Positions 1 through 11,176 of a stretch of DNA of 60,000 nt are shown here, piece by piece (the first letter of the stretch is position 1; every line of letters begins with the position of its first letter). Where the stretch lies: assembly GCA_030704615.1 (NCBI GenBank), contig CM060731.1, positions 37,574,001-37,634,000 of the forward strand. The letters are read 5' to 3'. This DNA comes from Takakia lepidozioides. Its lineage: Eukaryota; Streptophyta; Takakiopsida; Takakiales; Takakiaceae. Below the pieces are notes generated by a model. That model saw nothing but the letters and a program-made list of their open reading frames with translations. It had not been told where the DNA came from and ran no database searches. The translations under genes were made by a program, and so were the position numbers.

Positions 1-192
1 GTGTACCTGCCTCTATCTGCAGGTGTTTATTCCACTTGGCTTACTTCGTGTTTAGTGACTCCTGCAAACACCCTTATTGAGGCAAATGTCAATCCTTACA
101 CACATGGAATGATTTTGCCCATGTGAACGTGATAAGCCTGATAACCGCTACGACCTGATGGCTGTGTTTCTCCACAAGTTTGCAGAACCCAC

Positions 193-1976
193 ATGTGCTG
201 CTCACAGCCATATGAAAGGAAGTGCATGAAACCTGTCTTCTTCTATTTGACTACCGACAACCTCACTGCATCCACTGGTGGTGCCCAGAAGCTTATCCTA
301 CCTGATAGCATTGGGGTTCCAACTGACATTTCAAGACTCTTACAGATCAAGTTATGTGTTTATGCAGGCTATTCGACCATTTTGACCCTAACAAGGATGG
401 GGTTCTCACAGAACAGGAGCTAAAAGCATTAATCTTGGGCTTGGGAATTGAGCGACAAGGCAAGGTGCCTGAAGCAGATGAAGTGAAACACTGGATGGCT
501 GAGTTTGACGTTAGTGCTAAGGATGGAAAGATCACCCAAAAAGAATTTTTGGATGGCATGGGTCGGTGGATGCACACCTCTGCAGTTCCAAATGGCACTT
601 CCTCCACCGGGCACTCCATTCCTCAAGGCAGCAGACAGACCCCACCCACGTTCTGGGATGCTGAGGCACAGGTCTGGTCGATGTTCAATAGAGGATGGAG
701 GGAAATTGAGTTACTTTCTGAATTCATCTTTGTGACATGTCCTGTCAGATTGAGTGTATGTAATCTGCATACGTGTGTAAAATTTCTAGGCCTGCAGGGT
801 TGAACGAAGTGATTTGATGTGGCTTTGAAGTTTGGCTGCCTCAATGCAGGATGCACGGTCAATACTGACTTCCCTGCTGGAGGAACAAGATGATGAGGAT
901 GAAGAAGAAGATCATCCATCACATGCCCCTACTAAAACACAAATTGTGGGGAAAGCTGTGCTCTTTTTGATTGCTGGTGCCGCACTCGCAGCCATCTTTG
1001 CAGACCCTTTAGTGTCTGCCGTTAATAACTTCTCAACAGCCTCTGGCATCTCTCCTTTCTTCATCTCATTTATCGCAACTCCGATTGCCACCACCTCAAG
1101 CGAGGCTATTTCTTCCTTCTTGTTTGCCCAGCATAAACGCAAGCGCACCATATCCATGACTTACTCTCAGGTATGTCAGCCTGTTCCTCTTGCTTTCTTC
1201 TCGTATTGTATCAGAACTGTTATGCTTGGGCTGACATTGAGTCTGGTGTTTAGTCTTACCAACTATTTCAATTCCACAGGGTGAGTCTCAGATAGGCTTT
1301 GTGGACTGAAATCCCATAGCTGTGTGGTAGGCTGTGGGGACTACACCCTAATGGGATGCCCAACATTTCTCAGTACATTGTCTCTTCCTTCATCCCCCTT
1401 ACTGTCCTGCCAAATGTGGATTGGTAATGGTGTATACAAGACTACATTGCAAGGGAAGTAGCATGTTAAAACCCAATTCCTTATACAGTGCAGCGGTATT
1501 TCTCCACATCAGTTGTGGGTTACTGAGCAGGATGTAAAGACAGAAAAAATGGACATATTCCTTGAACCCCAGAAATCAGAAAAGTATTCCATGGGAAGTA
1601 AGGGGATTTGTAGACTACTATGCTGAAGTTGGTAAGGAGTGACTTTTATAGGTTGCTGATAGAAAGATTAAGTTTCAGGGGTTGTTATGATGTGATATTG
1701 TTGCTGAACACTGGAGGTGTGATGCAGATTTATGGAGCAGTGACCATGAATAACACACTGTGTCTGACCATTTTCCTAGCCATTGTGTTCTTTCGTGGCC
1801 TTGTGTGGGACTTTTCAGCTGAGATAACAGTGATTATCTTTGCAACCATAGTAATAGGTGGGTTGGCAGCTTTCCGGACCACCTTCCCTCTTTGGTTGGC
1901 ATTTATAGGCTTGATTCTCTACCCTGTGGCTGTGGGGTTGGTGGCCTTCCTCGACTATGTGTGTGGATGGCATTAA
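193..1976 (+). CDS. NCL: EF-hand Na+/Ca2+ exchanger-like protein (NCL type), 3' part
   Basis: This is a membrane cation/Ca2+ exchanger with cytosolic EF-hands, of the Arabidopsis NCL family. Three exons join in phase with GT-AG borders: 368-671, 850-1170 and 1728-1976 (stop TAA 1974-1976). Exon 368-671 encodes an EF-hand loop (DPNKDG) and a second weaker one. Exon 850-1170 encodes an acidic linker, a membrane segment and the second exchanger alpha-repeat (FFISFIATPIATTSSEA). The last exon encodes the final membrane helices after VTMNN. Upstream, 241-333 in another frame reads as the segment that normally precedes a membrane block (PDSIGVPTDI). Only about 35 bases separate it from the EF-hand exon, so the expected membrane block is missing and the frame changes. 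The N-terminus lies outside the window. Family identity is strong; whether this copy is functional is doubtful. Confidence 0.75.
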
Positions 1977-2771
1977 TGTCAGAGAATTGAGCCAGGGAAG
2001 GAGCCCCAGTCCGGTTGATCCGTAGAAAGTGCCTTAGATTGGTATAAAAATTTGGACATATAACTCGAGGATAGAGGTAGTCAACAAGAGATGTTATTAG
2101 GCTCTACCATCATTAGCATCCATACATTTTTGGCAGAGCGGGATATTATACGATTGAAGAATAGTCACACAGACAGTGGTATAGGCTGCCCTGAACTTTT
2201 CCAGATGTTCTCCATTAGGAGAAAGTTAAGTGTGTTTTCAAGAAAACTTTTACTTGGGGGGTTTCACTGCTGTTGTAGCAGTAATTTTACCTGGCCTTGC
2301 TGGGTTGTTAGGGTGTGTTGTACAAGGACTCTTGTTCCCCAAAAGTTTATCTATATATTCCCACACGCACCGCAGATTCTGCAACTTGTTGGGTGCATGA
2401 TGGAATCTGTTTGCCGGCAGACTTCCCACTAGCATTAGCACCTTCGACCTGACCTCATGCAATCCACCTGACTTTTCAACCATCCAAGATTTCTGGGATA
2501 TTCTAGTGAAGACTCACAAGTCGGAGACTAGTTTTAGCATAGAGCCAGAATAGGGTCACTAAGTAACATCATTGTCATTTTTCGGAATTGCCCAAATGGC
2601 CCGAAATTCCCAAGAAGAACAAATCCGTGAGTTAAATCTACTGTATACATAGATACGTACATATGCCTTGGATATGATTTGAATGCTCTTAGCAACAGGA
2701 TTAGACAATTGATTCATGATCCGCATTTTTCGCTGGGTTATTTTTTCCCAGTTCTTTTGTTGGCTCTGTCC
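1977..2771. other. Downstream region of the exchanger gene, no gene seen
   Basis: This stretch follows the stop codon and probably includes the 3' UTR. Short open frames here resemble nothing known and lack coding character. Near 2521-2560 a short stretch resembles the left end of the fold-back element at 3041. Confidence 0.4.
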
Positions 2772-2990
2772 CTTCAGGGCAGAGACTTTGCATCGTAAGT
2801 CAATGGAGCAAATGTGGTCAACGAACTTTACACGATGTTGAGAGTAGGATTGGTCTAAAAAAGCTCTCAAGTATAAACCACATGGCAGCTTGTCAAAATT
2901 GTTGCTTCAATGGAGAGAGCCTCTGGCGGTTTGTGGCTTGTTAATTTGATCAAACCGTATCTCTATCCCTTTCTTTAAAATTTTGATAGA
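2772..2990 (+). repeat. Dispersed repeat family, copy 1
   Basis: This copy shares an ordered series of motifs with 3391-3605 and 7997-8262. It starts with GACTTTGCAT, continues with GTCAATGGAGCAAATGTGG and a diverged form of CCTTACACCGTGTCAA, and ends with a GGCGGTTTGTGGCTTG block. No coding potential is seen. It is probably a short non-autonomous mobile element or its relic. Confidence 0.55.
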
Positions 2991-3040
2991 GAGAGAGTGT
3001 GACATTGAAATTGAGATTAAAAATTCCAGTGATGACTGAC

Positions 3041-3315
3041 AGTCGAAGACTAGTTTAGTATAGAGCAGGAATAGGGTGCCATAATGCCATGTCATCATCA
3101 GCCACATCATCGTCATCATTTTTAAGCTGCCCAAATTAAAATTAGTATGTGTCGGGGACGTCATCAGCCGCATCATAGTCTTCATTTTCTGTCAAAACTG
3201 CCCGAATTGCCCAAATTTCCAGGAGGTCTAATAACCGCTGATGGTGATGTGGCGGCAATGATGACATGGCATTATGGCACCCTATTTCTGCCCCATCACT
3301 ATAACTAATCTCCCA
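3041..3315. mobile_element. Fold-back (MITE-like) element
   Basis: The sequence around 3073-3100 (GGTGCCATAATGCCATG and flanks) is repeated in reverse complement at about 3258-3286, giving arms of roughly 27 perfect bases. Weaker complementarity continues outward on both sides. The interior holds CATCATCAGCC-type repeats and no open frame. This fits a small terminal-inverted-repeat element. I could not identify a clean target-site duplication. Confidence 0.55.
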
Positions 3316-3390
3316 CCTTGGGTCGTCACTAGAATTTATTAGAGAGGCTCACTCACCAAACCTTACCAAACTTTATTGGCTCTCTTGTAG

Positions 3391-3605
3391 AGAGAGACTT
3401 TGCGGAGACATGCAAGTCAATGGAGAAAATGTGGTCCAAGTACCTTACACCGTGTCAAGGCGCTGATTGCTGTGTTGTGGGCTGAGTCATGCTCCTTAGT
3501 CTTACCTTCCTCTGATGTGCCAAAGCAAAGCAAGAGAGCCAATTGCCGTTTAAGGCTTGTTTTGTTTCCCTTTAGTGTACACTCCACTACCTTATTTTAA
3601 AAAAA
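3391..3605 (+). repeat. Dispersed repeat family, copy 2
   Basis: This is the best preserved copy, with GACTTTGC, GTCAATGGAGAAAATGTGG, CCTTACACCGTGTCAA and the terminal block TTTAAGGCTTGTTTTG in the same order as copies 1 and 3. Together with copy 1 it flanks the fold-back element at 3041-3315. Confidence 0.55.
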
Positions 3606-5455
3606 TATGGATCAATGACATGGTACTACAGTGCTAATTTTTAAACTCATTTCTATTGTCACCCAGCATTATAACATTATTTTGATGACCTAACTTCTAA
3701 CATAGGTTACCATTGACTGACTCAATATCTACAAGGAAAAATGATAAATCCACATTGTCTTATGTGTTATTTTAGATGCAATCCAAATAAAAGAATTCAT
3801 GCATATATATTTTCTCAGAAATTAATTTTCAACATTTTGTCATTTTTTGTTTTGGTTATGTAACCGGAGGAGGTGAAACCAATAAAAAAAACCAGATATA
3901 ATTGGTGCCGGCGAGGTACACCAGTTCCATCTACAAATTAGAGATATATCCATCTACTCGTAACTAACTTAGCAAAGGTGAACGTTGAAGCTTAATTACA
4001 AAATACACAGATGTGTCCTAAATGAATCTTAAAATTAAATTGCTTGACACTTAGCCAATAATCTGCAATCCTCAATGTTGTTGAGTTCCCATCAACTAAT
4101 GTGACATATTGCTAGAAATTCTAGGTTTCCTATCGTTATAGCTTGTTGTGAAAGCAAAGAAACCCAAAAATCTCAAAGTCCTTAATCTAAGGAGGGATAC
4201 GATAATAATATGACCTCAATCACATAACATGCAAAGAATTTTTGCATCCTTGGGTACCTTGTATGTCCAAGATGATTACTTTAATATGATCTTGAACCTA
4301 ACCCCATCTAAATTGAGCATTACACAATTCAATAATGAAATCTGCAGTGCTTATGTAAACAATATTGTTATGGATAACTCGGAAAATCTTTAGGAAGGGC
4401 TCTAGATTCATTATCAAGTTGGAGTACAGACTAGATTCAACAAGCAGATAATAGTCTCAACATGTGGAATCTGACATGGTTGTCCCAATTTTAAAAAGCA
4501 TTTGAGATTCTGATCCTCAAAAAATATACGAAATTGTCATCCTCAATGAATTAAGTATGCAAGCCATGGCCACTTTGACATGCACTTTGACCCAGTCATG
4601 TAAACCCAATTCTTTAATGTGAAAAACCAATCCCAACAAGAAGATTGTCATGCATCCATGGCATCCAGACTAGAAACCTTGGAGATACCGGTCTATATGA
4701 GATTACACTATCAGCTTGCATGTGTGTTGTGGAGACCCATGCGCCTAGTTGCAAGTGCAATTTTCATCCAGGTTGACACCCTCTTTGATGAGGAAATCAA
4801 AGCTAAAGTATTGTCTCAAAAAGTAGGTTGTCAGTTGTAGAAGACATTATGATAGAAACTTCGTCTTCAATAATTGCTATGTGGTGTTCTGATGTCCTAA
4901 AATAGTCCTTCTTATATAGAACTTGGACATACCAGATTGAGTGTCGGTTGACCGACACAGTGCAGGATAGAAGAGTCTAGGATAGAAGTGTCAGTTCATG
5001 TTCATAGAAGCTTTTCAGAATGATCTGTGAATTTGTAAATGACAAGTTGGAATAAGAAACTGGTCTGGCTTGAAAGTAAATCGTGGACAATGACTAGTAC
5101 AGAGAGAAGGATCGTAGCAAGTGGTATCAATTGAGACTCCATTGCTAGCTCGAATTGTTGATGATTCAGACTCTGTTGCTGATCCCTTGGTTTGGTACTG
5201 CTGTTGTTGTTATCGACTACTCTCTTGCAAAGTATCTCCATTTTGAAGTCTAGCTCTTCGTGCCTCATATCTATGTTGAAGAGATGCAGCAAACCATAAG
5301 AAAGAGAAAGGTGTGTCAAGTCACATTCAAAGAGATCAAGCAGGCGTGCTTGGATGTCTCTCTCAGATCCTTGTTTCCAAATCCAACAAACAAACTTAAA
5401 TAATATTAATTGACAAGTTGCGGTTGGCAGCTCAGTCGGATGACGTACTATGATC
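3606..5455. other. AT-rich intergenic DNA, no gene recognised
   Basis: Stops are frequent in all frames. A 188-codon minus-strand open frame (5002-5568) begins inside a SINE-like repeat and its product resembles no family I know, so I do not call it a gene. Confidence 0.4.
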
Positions 5456-5725
5456 ACCCTAGACAACCAATTTGTAGCCCACTGGTGATGGGCACATACC
5501 ACCTTGGAAATGGTTGTGGGTTCAATCCACTGCCAAGGCAGTAGTCCTTGGGGGTCAATAGACACCATAATTTACACTTCCCATACAACCAAGTTGTTGC
5601 CAAGTGGAAAAAGGGCACAAACCACCTCAGAAGTGGTTGTGGGTTCAATCCACCAATTGATGTCAAAGGTGTCCACGTTCCCTTTGGAAGCCCTTGGGGG
5701 TCAAGGGCCACCATAATTTACGCTT
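5456..5725 (+). mobile_element. Two tandem tRNA-derived SINE-like units
   Basis: Two related units of about 120-140 bases follow each other. Each has an internal RNA polymerase III B-box-like stretch (GTTGTGGGTTCAATCCA, at about 5510-5527 and 5635-5652). Each ends with a near-identical block containing CCTTGGGGGTCAA and CACCATAATTTAC. The repeated order of B-box and tail shows a tandem SINE-type arrangement. The B-box is one base short of consensus, so both copies are probably inactive. Confidence 0.5.
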
Positions 5726-5789
5726 TGTCATATAGTATTATTATTACTACCCTTCATTTGGGAGTCGTCATGAATAACTAATAATAATT

Positions 5790-5885
5790 TATCACCTGGT
5801 GGTCAGGGGTTCAAATCCTGCGGGGGTTGGTATCATATGAGCACAACCCACGGTCATGGGAGTTTTATATTTTTTAACCTCGGTC
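5790..5885 (+). mobile_element. SINE-like fragment with B box
   Basis: It contains GGGGTTCAAATCCTGC, close to the RNA polymerase III B box, after CACCTGGTGGTCAG. It differs in tail from the two units just upstream, so it is probably a fragment of another tRNA-derived SINE family. Confidence 0.35.
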
Positions 5886-7438
5886 ATAAAGTTATATGTT
5901 TTCAAAAACGGAATAAAACCATAAGCGGGTATAGAGGATTGGTGCATTTGTACAATACATCTATGCCAATTCAGCGAGGCGAAACCTTCAGTAGCGTAGC
6001 CAGAAACCCTAAACCTACAGCGGCAGCGGTGAATTTCGTATTGAGAAATGATATGTGATATGGACACAAACCTAAGCAGCGGTGGGTTTCGCATTGAGAA
6101 ACCCTAGTGGTATAGCTTGAGTTGAAATTTTCTATACGAAATCGCATCACCCAACAATCCCATATCCAAAAGGAATGGGTGGGGGCTTTAAAAGCTACAT
6201 TGTGATTACTTCTCAGGCTGGTTTCGCCATGCAAAATTATCCATGGCGAGGGCCTTAAATTTGAGGTGAAGCCTCACTGCCCACTCTTGCGCTTGTTATG
6301 GAGAAAAAGCCACGCCTATAGGGTAACATGTTCATCAGCTATAGGGGCTACTTATTCTTAATGTGTTAGTTTCACATAATTGTTAGTTTCGCCAATTTCA
6401 TTTCGTTGTGGAAATTTCACAGAAATTTTGCGGAAATTTGGGGAATATGCCGTTGTGCTCACGCGAAACCAAACCTCAAATCCTGCTACTATGTCATATG
6501 CGTATGGTTTGTTTTGTGACCAGTTGGTTTGGCAGTGACAGGGATTTTGAAGGGCCTAAAAAATGTGAGCAATCGCTTGGGGGCTTCCTTTAGAAAATTT
6601 AAAACATATAAAAACAACTATTGTTCTATATTTACAAGGCTTTGTTTGTTTCTCCCCCAAAAAACACAAAAATGTCCTATTGTAATTTTCACATATGACA
6701 TATTGGTCGCACACTTTTTGTACCACTTGAATTGATTACATTTTCTTGTACATAGTGACATTGCTTAACCCCTTTTACGCATAGGCAACAAGGTACTGAA
6801 ACTCCCACGTCATACATACTGTGCCAATGCTATTTGTCCCGCCCGAATAATTGATTTTTCTTGAAGAAGAGGTCCCGCAGGTTTTTCGGAATTTCTGCAG
6901 TTGCAACAGGAATCAAGGTATATACTATATACCCCAATTCATTTGGCCAGTTTGGGAAGGTCAGGCAACCCGACACTGTGGGAAGAGCCAATCAGTGGGG
7001 CCGCGGGAGGCTTGGAGAGGAGGGAAATGGCTCGACAGGGTGCAGACACCTGTACGCCTAGGCTAATGTAGAAGTAGGAGGGTCGATGGGAGGTAGACAA
7101 TATGGCATGGAATGGGACGATGGGCCCAAGACATGCGCAAAAGGACACCTGTATGCCCTCCTCCTACTTCTAAAGCTTTCCAGAAGCAGCGGGATGAGGC
7201 AGTGGCCCCTTCTAGAAGCCTCCACCACCGCCTCCAAAGACTATATAAGGAGGGCTGTACATTTTATTAGGTTTCTTCCTCCTCCGTTTGGTGGGCCTGC
7301 AAGCACGACCCCCTTAGAAAATAAAAATTTGGAACATGAACCATCATCTAAAAATTCTCTTACTATGACTATGGAAGTAGCAATTTCACTCATGTGTTTG
7401 GGTAGTTCAATGGCGCACGGTAGGTTGTGTTAGAGCAG
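5886..7438. other. Intergenic DNA, no gene recognised
   Basis: No convincing coding frame is present. Between 5960 and 6120 GAAACCCTA-type phrases recur imperfectly. The rest is unremarkable. Confidence 0.35.
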
Positions 7439-7446
7439 ATACCGGG

Positions 7447-7698
7447 TTTTTTTTTTTTTTTTTTTTAATTTAATTTAAAGACAAGGAAACCTGGGAGCGA
7501 CAGCCCACAATTCAGGCCCTTGAGGAGGGGAAAAAATAACCCCCTTTCATTTATGGGCCATGGAGGCACACAAGACGATAATATTCAGACAGAACGTCAT
7601 GAACAATCCACCCCACGTGGCAGGGCAGCGGGTTTGAACCCTGAACCACCAAGGTGTCAAATTGTGCACTTACCAGCTGAGCTGCCAGCCGATGTGCA
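7447..7698 (-). mobile_element. tRNA-derived SINE with poly(A) tail and target-site duplication
   Basis: On the minus strand the element starts with a tRNA-like head. The A box (CAGCTCAGCTGG, one mismatch to consensus) is the complement of about 7673-7684, and the B box (GGTTCAAACCC) is the complement of about 7630-7640. It ends in a conserved 3' region (complement of CCTGGGAGCGACAGCCC) and a poly(A) tail seen as the T-run at 7447-7466. The direct repeat ATACCGGG flanks it at 7439-7446 and 7699-7706, the signature of target-primed insertion. A second copy lies at 32405-32622, and a relative sharing the 3' region lies at 20340-20560. Confidence 0.75.
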
Positions 7699-7774
7699 AT
7701 ACCGGGCTTGAATATCTGAAAAATCGGGTGCTGGAGGCACAATGTCTTTTCCGGTGGCCTATTCTTTTATATGT

Positions 7775-7832
7775 GTATATATTTATTTTTTATTTTTTAT
7801 TTTATTTTTATTTTATTTTTATTTTATTTTTT
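7775..7832. repeat. T/A-rich simple repeat
   Basis: TTTTA-type units repeat many times (TTTATTTTTATTTTA). This is low-complexity DNA with no coding meaning. Confidence 0.7.
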
Positions 7833-7996
7833 CCTAAAAGAAGAGGGACGGAGGCCTCTTTTATATAATTATTGCGGGACAGCAAGTGTCGGTATGTATT
7901 TTTATAACCTCCCAATTTGGATTATTAGAGTCTTCAATGCTTCGCGGTCCATATAGAGAAGACCCTAATATAGTGATTTCGTGGCTCTTTCCGCAT

Positions 7997-8262
7997 AGAC
8001 TTTGCATCAAGTTGACGTCAATCGACAAAATCCAATCAATTGTCCTTACACCGTGTCAACACTCTTATTTGGTCCCATATTAGAATGAGCACTTACATAC
8101 GGTAAATAACATAAAGCAAGTAAAAGTAAAGTAAAGTTTGTTTAACTGCCAGTAATAAAAAACTATTTAGAACACTAATCACACCTCACTTTTGCCGCAT
8201 TTGACACAGCCCTTGGCGGTTTGCATGTTGTTTTTCTTGTTTACCTTTTGTAAAATAAGGGA
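7997..8262 (+). repeat. Dispersed repeat family, copy 3
   Basis: It shares GACTTTGCATC, GTCAAT, CCTTACACCGTGTCAA and, after a longer spacer, the end block GGCGGTTTGCATGTTG with copies 1 and 2. The spacer holds an AGTAAAAGTAAAG insertion that explains its greater length. Confidence 0.5.
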
Positions 8263-8264
8263 AT

Positions 8265-8440
8265 AATGTGGGCCGTAAATTATTGTAAGGAACAAATACC
8301 GCCAAGCACATGGGAGTCCCATGGGACACCTATAGACCCCACAAAGTACAGCAGGATTTGAGCCCAGGACCACCTGGTGCACTATTCGTGGGTAGTACGA
8401 CAAGTAAAAGGTAGAGCCCACCCCCTCCCGAGGGGGCATA
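8265..8440 (-). mobile_element. Possible SINE fragment
   Basis: On the minus strand it contains GGGCTCAAATCC (complement of about 8353-8364), a B-box-like sequence, preceded by a tRNA-like stretch. A clear A box at the normal distance is missing. It is probably a degenerate tRNA-derived repeat. Confidence 0.3.
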
Positions 8441-8931
8441 ACTTATCCCCGCTTGTCACGAAGCGGCTCTTATTTACTCTGCCTTATTACCAGGCCCTCT
8501 CCCTCTCCTCAGTAATATTTCGTATTTTTTGCATGATGTTTCTAAGTGAGGCCACGCTCGTATTTATTTACGTTATTTTGTCGAGCCATGTCTAGCAGGA
8601 ATCTAATATGATTTTTTATTTTTTATTTTTTTTTAAGACAAAAAAAGATGGCCTTCTGTCCTGGTTATTTTTTCCAGGACACCTCTATTAATATGATATA
8701 CAGGGCTTCCTCCCCCTTTGTATATATATATATAGGTAAAATATTTTTACGACCCTGTCCACGTGGTTCTTAGTTTCTTTGGTATTTCGTAAATGTGAGG
8801 TGACCATGAGAGGTTGTCCTGCGTGGCATCCAATCGATATGCACCAAGTCGAGCTACTAAAATTAAGAGCTTGAGTTTTATATATCCCATATCGATTGCC
8901 CACCGCCAGCACAGCTCCATGCTATAAAAAG

Positions 8932-8940
8932 CAAGGCAGC
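8932..8940 (+). promoter_or_regulatory. TATA box of the SPC12 gene
   Basis: CTATAAAAA lies about 1.17 kb upstream of the SPC12 start codon. It sits just before a more GC-rich stretch that becomes a purine-rich leader. Transcription would be expected to begin about 30 bases downstream. This is inferred from motif and context only. Confidence 0.45.
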
Positions 8941-9150
8941 CCGTGCGGCATCCTCTTTATGGACAGGCTAGTGCCGGTCGTCGCGTACTGGTCGCGTTAG
9001 TTTAGTCAAGTCAACGGTCGGTAGCCGGTGACCGTATGACGAGGTGTCAGGGGATGTTGCTTCGGCGCCGTCGTGCCGCCGTAGCACTACACCGCGCAGG
9101 CGTGAGAGCGGCTGCGCAGGTACCAACGGACCGTGCAGGCCCCACACGGG

Positions 9151-9400
9151 AGAGAGAAAGAGGAGGAAAGAAGAAGACGATCGGAGCTTCCAGAGTTCGG
9201 CAGCTTCTTTCACGAGAAAGAGAAAGAGAAAGAGAAAGAGGAGGAAAGAAGAAGACGATCGGAGCTTCCAGAGTTCGGCAGCTTCTTTCACGAGAAAGAG
9301 AAAGAGAAAGAGAAAGAGAAAGAGAAAGAGAAAGAGAAAGAGAAAGAGAAAGAGAAAGAAGAAGGCGATCGGAGCTTGCAGAGTTTGGCAGCTTCTTTAA
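9151..9400 (+). repeat. GAAAGA microsatellite and 78-bp duplication in the SPC12 leader
   Basis: A block containing GATCGGAGCTTCCAGAGTTC occurs at about 9179 and 9257 (78 bases apart) and once more, diverged, at about 9367. Between copies the sequence is repeated GAGAAA, longest at 9286-9359. Several frames stay open across it only because of the repetition, so the Arg/Glu/Lys-rich open frames here are not genes. Confidence 0.7.
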
Positions 9401-10110
9401 GAATTTGAGAAGAGAGATTGAGGGAGAGAGTTGATTAGAGCGGCTGATAAGAGAGGCTGGGGAGGTAGAAAGTGGGGACAGTTACAGGGGAGCCAGAATT
9501 GAATTGTCGTGGCCTTTTGAGTAGCTTCTGGAGAGTATCTGAGAAGGTCGATTGAGAGAGGGAGAGGGTTGACGAAATAGACTAAAAGAGACTCTTTTGA
9601 AGATAGTAGGGGAGGAAAGGTACAGCGTGCGGGAATTGGTCTGCGAAGTTGAAAAGTTGAGAATTTGAGGTGTGAAGATTCAAGAGGACAGACGTTGGCC
9701 AAGTGGGAAGATTTTGTGTGTGGAGGGGGTGAGGTGGAGGGTACTAGAGGGGAGGATAGAAAGGGATGGACACGCTGCTAGTGGGAATTGACCTGGTGAG
9801 GTAGGGGAAGTGATTTTAAGTTCGGGAATAGGTTGGTGCTGTTTTGAAGAAGTGAAGAAGCTTTGTGTGTGCCTGTGACTGTTTCGTCCGGGAGAGGGAA
9901 GAGGAGTGGTTGTATGATCAGTACTTTAGTCCATCTGGGTAGATACAGAGAGGCTCTTCTTGCAAACTGGCTCGACGGCCGCTTGATTAGTAACTTTTTT
10001 TAACTGTTAGACTTTTGTAATCTAGTGCTCACCTTGGCTCAAGACGTTCCTTCGCTAGTTTCCAGAATCACTGCCTATCTTCAAACTAATTGATCTCCTC
10101 CGGATTTGAG

Positions 10111-10500
10111 ATGGATTGGCCCGGTCAAAGGTTTCAACAGCAGCTGCTGCAATACTGTCTTCTAGGAACTGGAGCAAGCGCACTCATCATCGGGTGTATG
10201 TATCACTCGTATAAGGCGATATTTTACACATATCTCCTTGGGAGCTTTATCACGTGTCTTGTAACGGTCACAGATTGGGGCTATTTCAGCCGGCACCCTG
10301 GTGATTGGAGTGAGGTAGTGTACTTGGATGCCTTGAGTACCAGACAACAGGCGCTGAAGCAAAAATCCATGGAGAGAGAGTTGAAACATGAGGCCAAAAT
10401 CACCGTGCATGGAGCCCCTGCCGAATATTTATTCAGCGGGAACGGATTGTCTTCCTGGCTCCGCATGACTGCTAGTGGAACAAACTCAAAACATGAATAG
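10111..10500 (+). CDS. SPC12: Signal peptidase complex subunit 1 (SPC12/SPCS1)
   Basis: This is a small ER membrane subunit of the signal peptidase complex, which removes signal peptides from secretory proteins; the subunit itself is not catalytic. The single coding exon gives 129 residues. It opens with MDWPGQRFQQQLLQ, matching the family N-terminus (M-D-W-x-G-Q). Two hydrophobic segments follow (about residues 14-34 and 38-56) separated by a short polar turn (YHSYK). Next comes the conserved TVTDWGYFSRHPGDW region that follows the second helix, then a hydrophilic cytosolic tail. The ATG at 10111 is chosen because it aligns with the family start; the frame runs seven codons further upstream without another ATG. 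The tail is longer than in Arabidopsis. Its 3' end faces that of ATG11. Confidence 0.85.
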   Translation: MDWPGQRFQQQLLQYCLLGTGASALIIGCMYHSYKAIFYTYLLGSFITCLVTVTDWGYFSRHPGDWSEVVYLDALSTRQQALKQKSMERELKHEAKITVHGAPAEYLFSGNGLSSWLRMTASGTNSKHE

Positions 10501-10929
10501 ATTCTCTGGCAGTTTAGAGGAAGGGAAGGTCATTGTTCTTGTCTATATCTGTTGACTTTGGTTCCGAATTGAGGCAAATGGCTCGTGGAGAAAAAGTGCC
10601 GGGTGACATTGCACGTAGTTGGAACAGATCGCGCAAGCTTGGGTTCAACTGGGCGAAGTCAACCTTTCCGATCGCGGGCTTTCAAAGATGAAGGGGTGGA
10701 GGGTGCACATTGGTGTGGATGCCTCCGCCAGTATCCAACATACGGTATACGCCTCCTTAGATGTCTCACTAGCATACATATCGACAGACTGCTCTAGTAG
10801 AATCTCCTGTCATGAAACTCGTTTCGCCGGAAAAGGATGTTAGTACTTTTAAGTATGGGCATAATCTCTTGAGAAGGCCAAACCTTTTGTACAGAATTTG
10901 CTCTGGTAGCATCTGTTCAAGTGCCAGGC

Positions 10930-10935
10930 AATAAA
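10930..10935 (+). terminator. Polyadenylation signal of SPC12
   Basis: AATAAA lies 430 bases after the SPC12 stop, in a position suitable for cleavage at about 10950-10960. The call is from the motif only. Confidence 0.45.
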
Positions 10936-11176
10936 AGGAAGATTTGACAGTTTAGGAGGCGCATGCTCATGATGTCGGTGGTTGTTTCTGTGGGAACTGC
11001 CAGTCACGATGTTGGTTTATTGCTTCTGTGGGATTGCTTATGTGGGATTGCTTATGTGGGATCTGATCTATTGAAGGATGGGGCTTTTTCTGTAAGACCT
11101 ATGAATGAATGGAGTTTGGGTCCTGAAAGGTAAAGACTGTTTGAGAAGCCAGGGTGATGTAATGCGCAGTAATGTT

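Noticed and set aside
5002-5568. Minus-strand frame of 188 codons
   Set aside because: It begins inside a SINE-like repeat and resembles no protein family.
9036-9434. Open frames rich in Arg, Glu and Lys
   Set aside because: They are open in three frames only because of the GAAAGA repeats and lie in the SPC12 leader.
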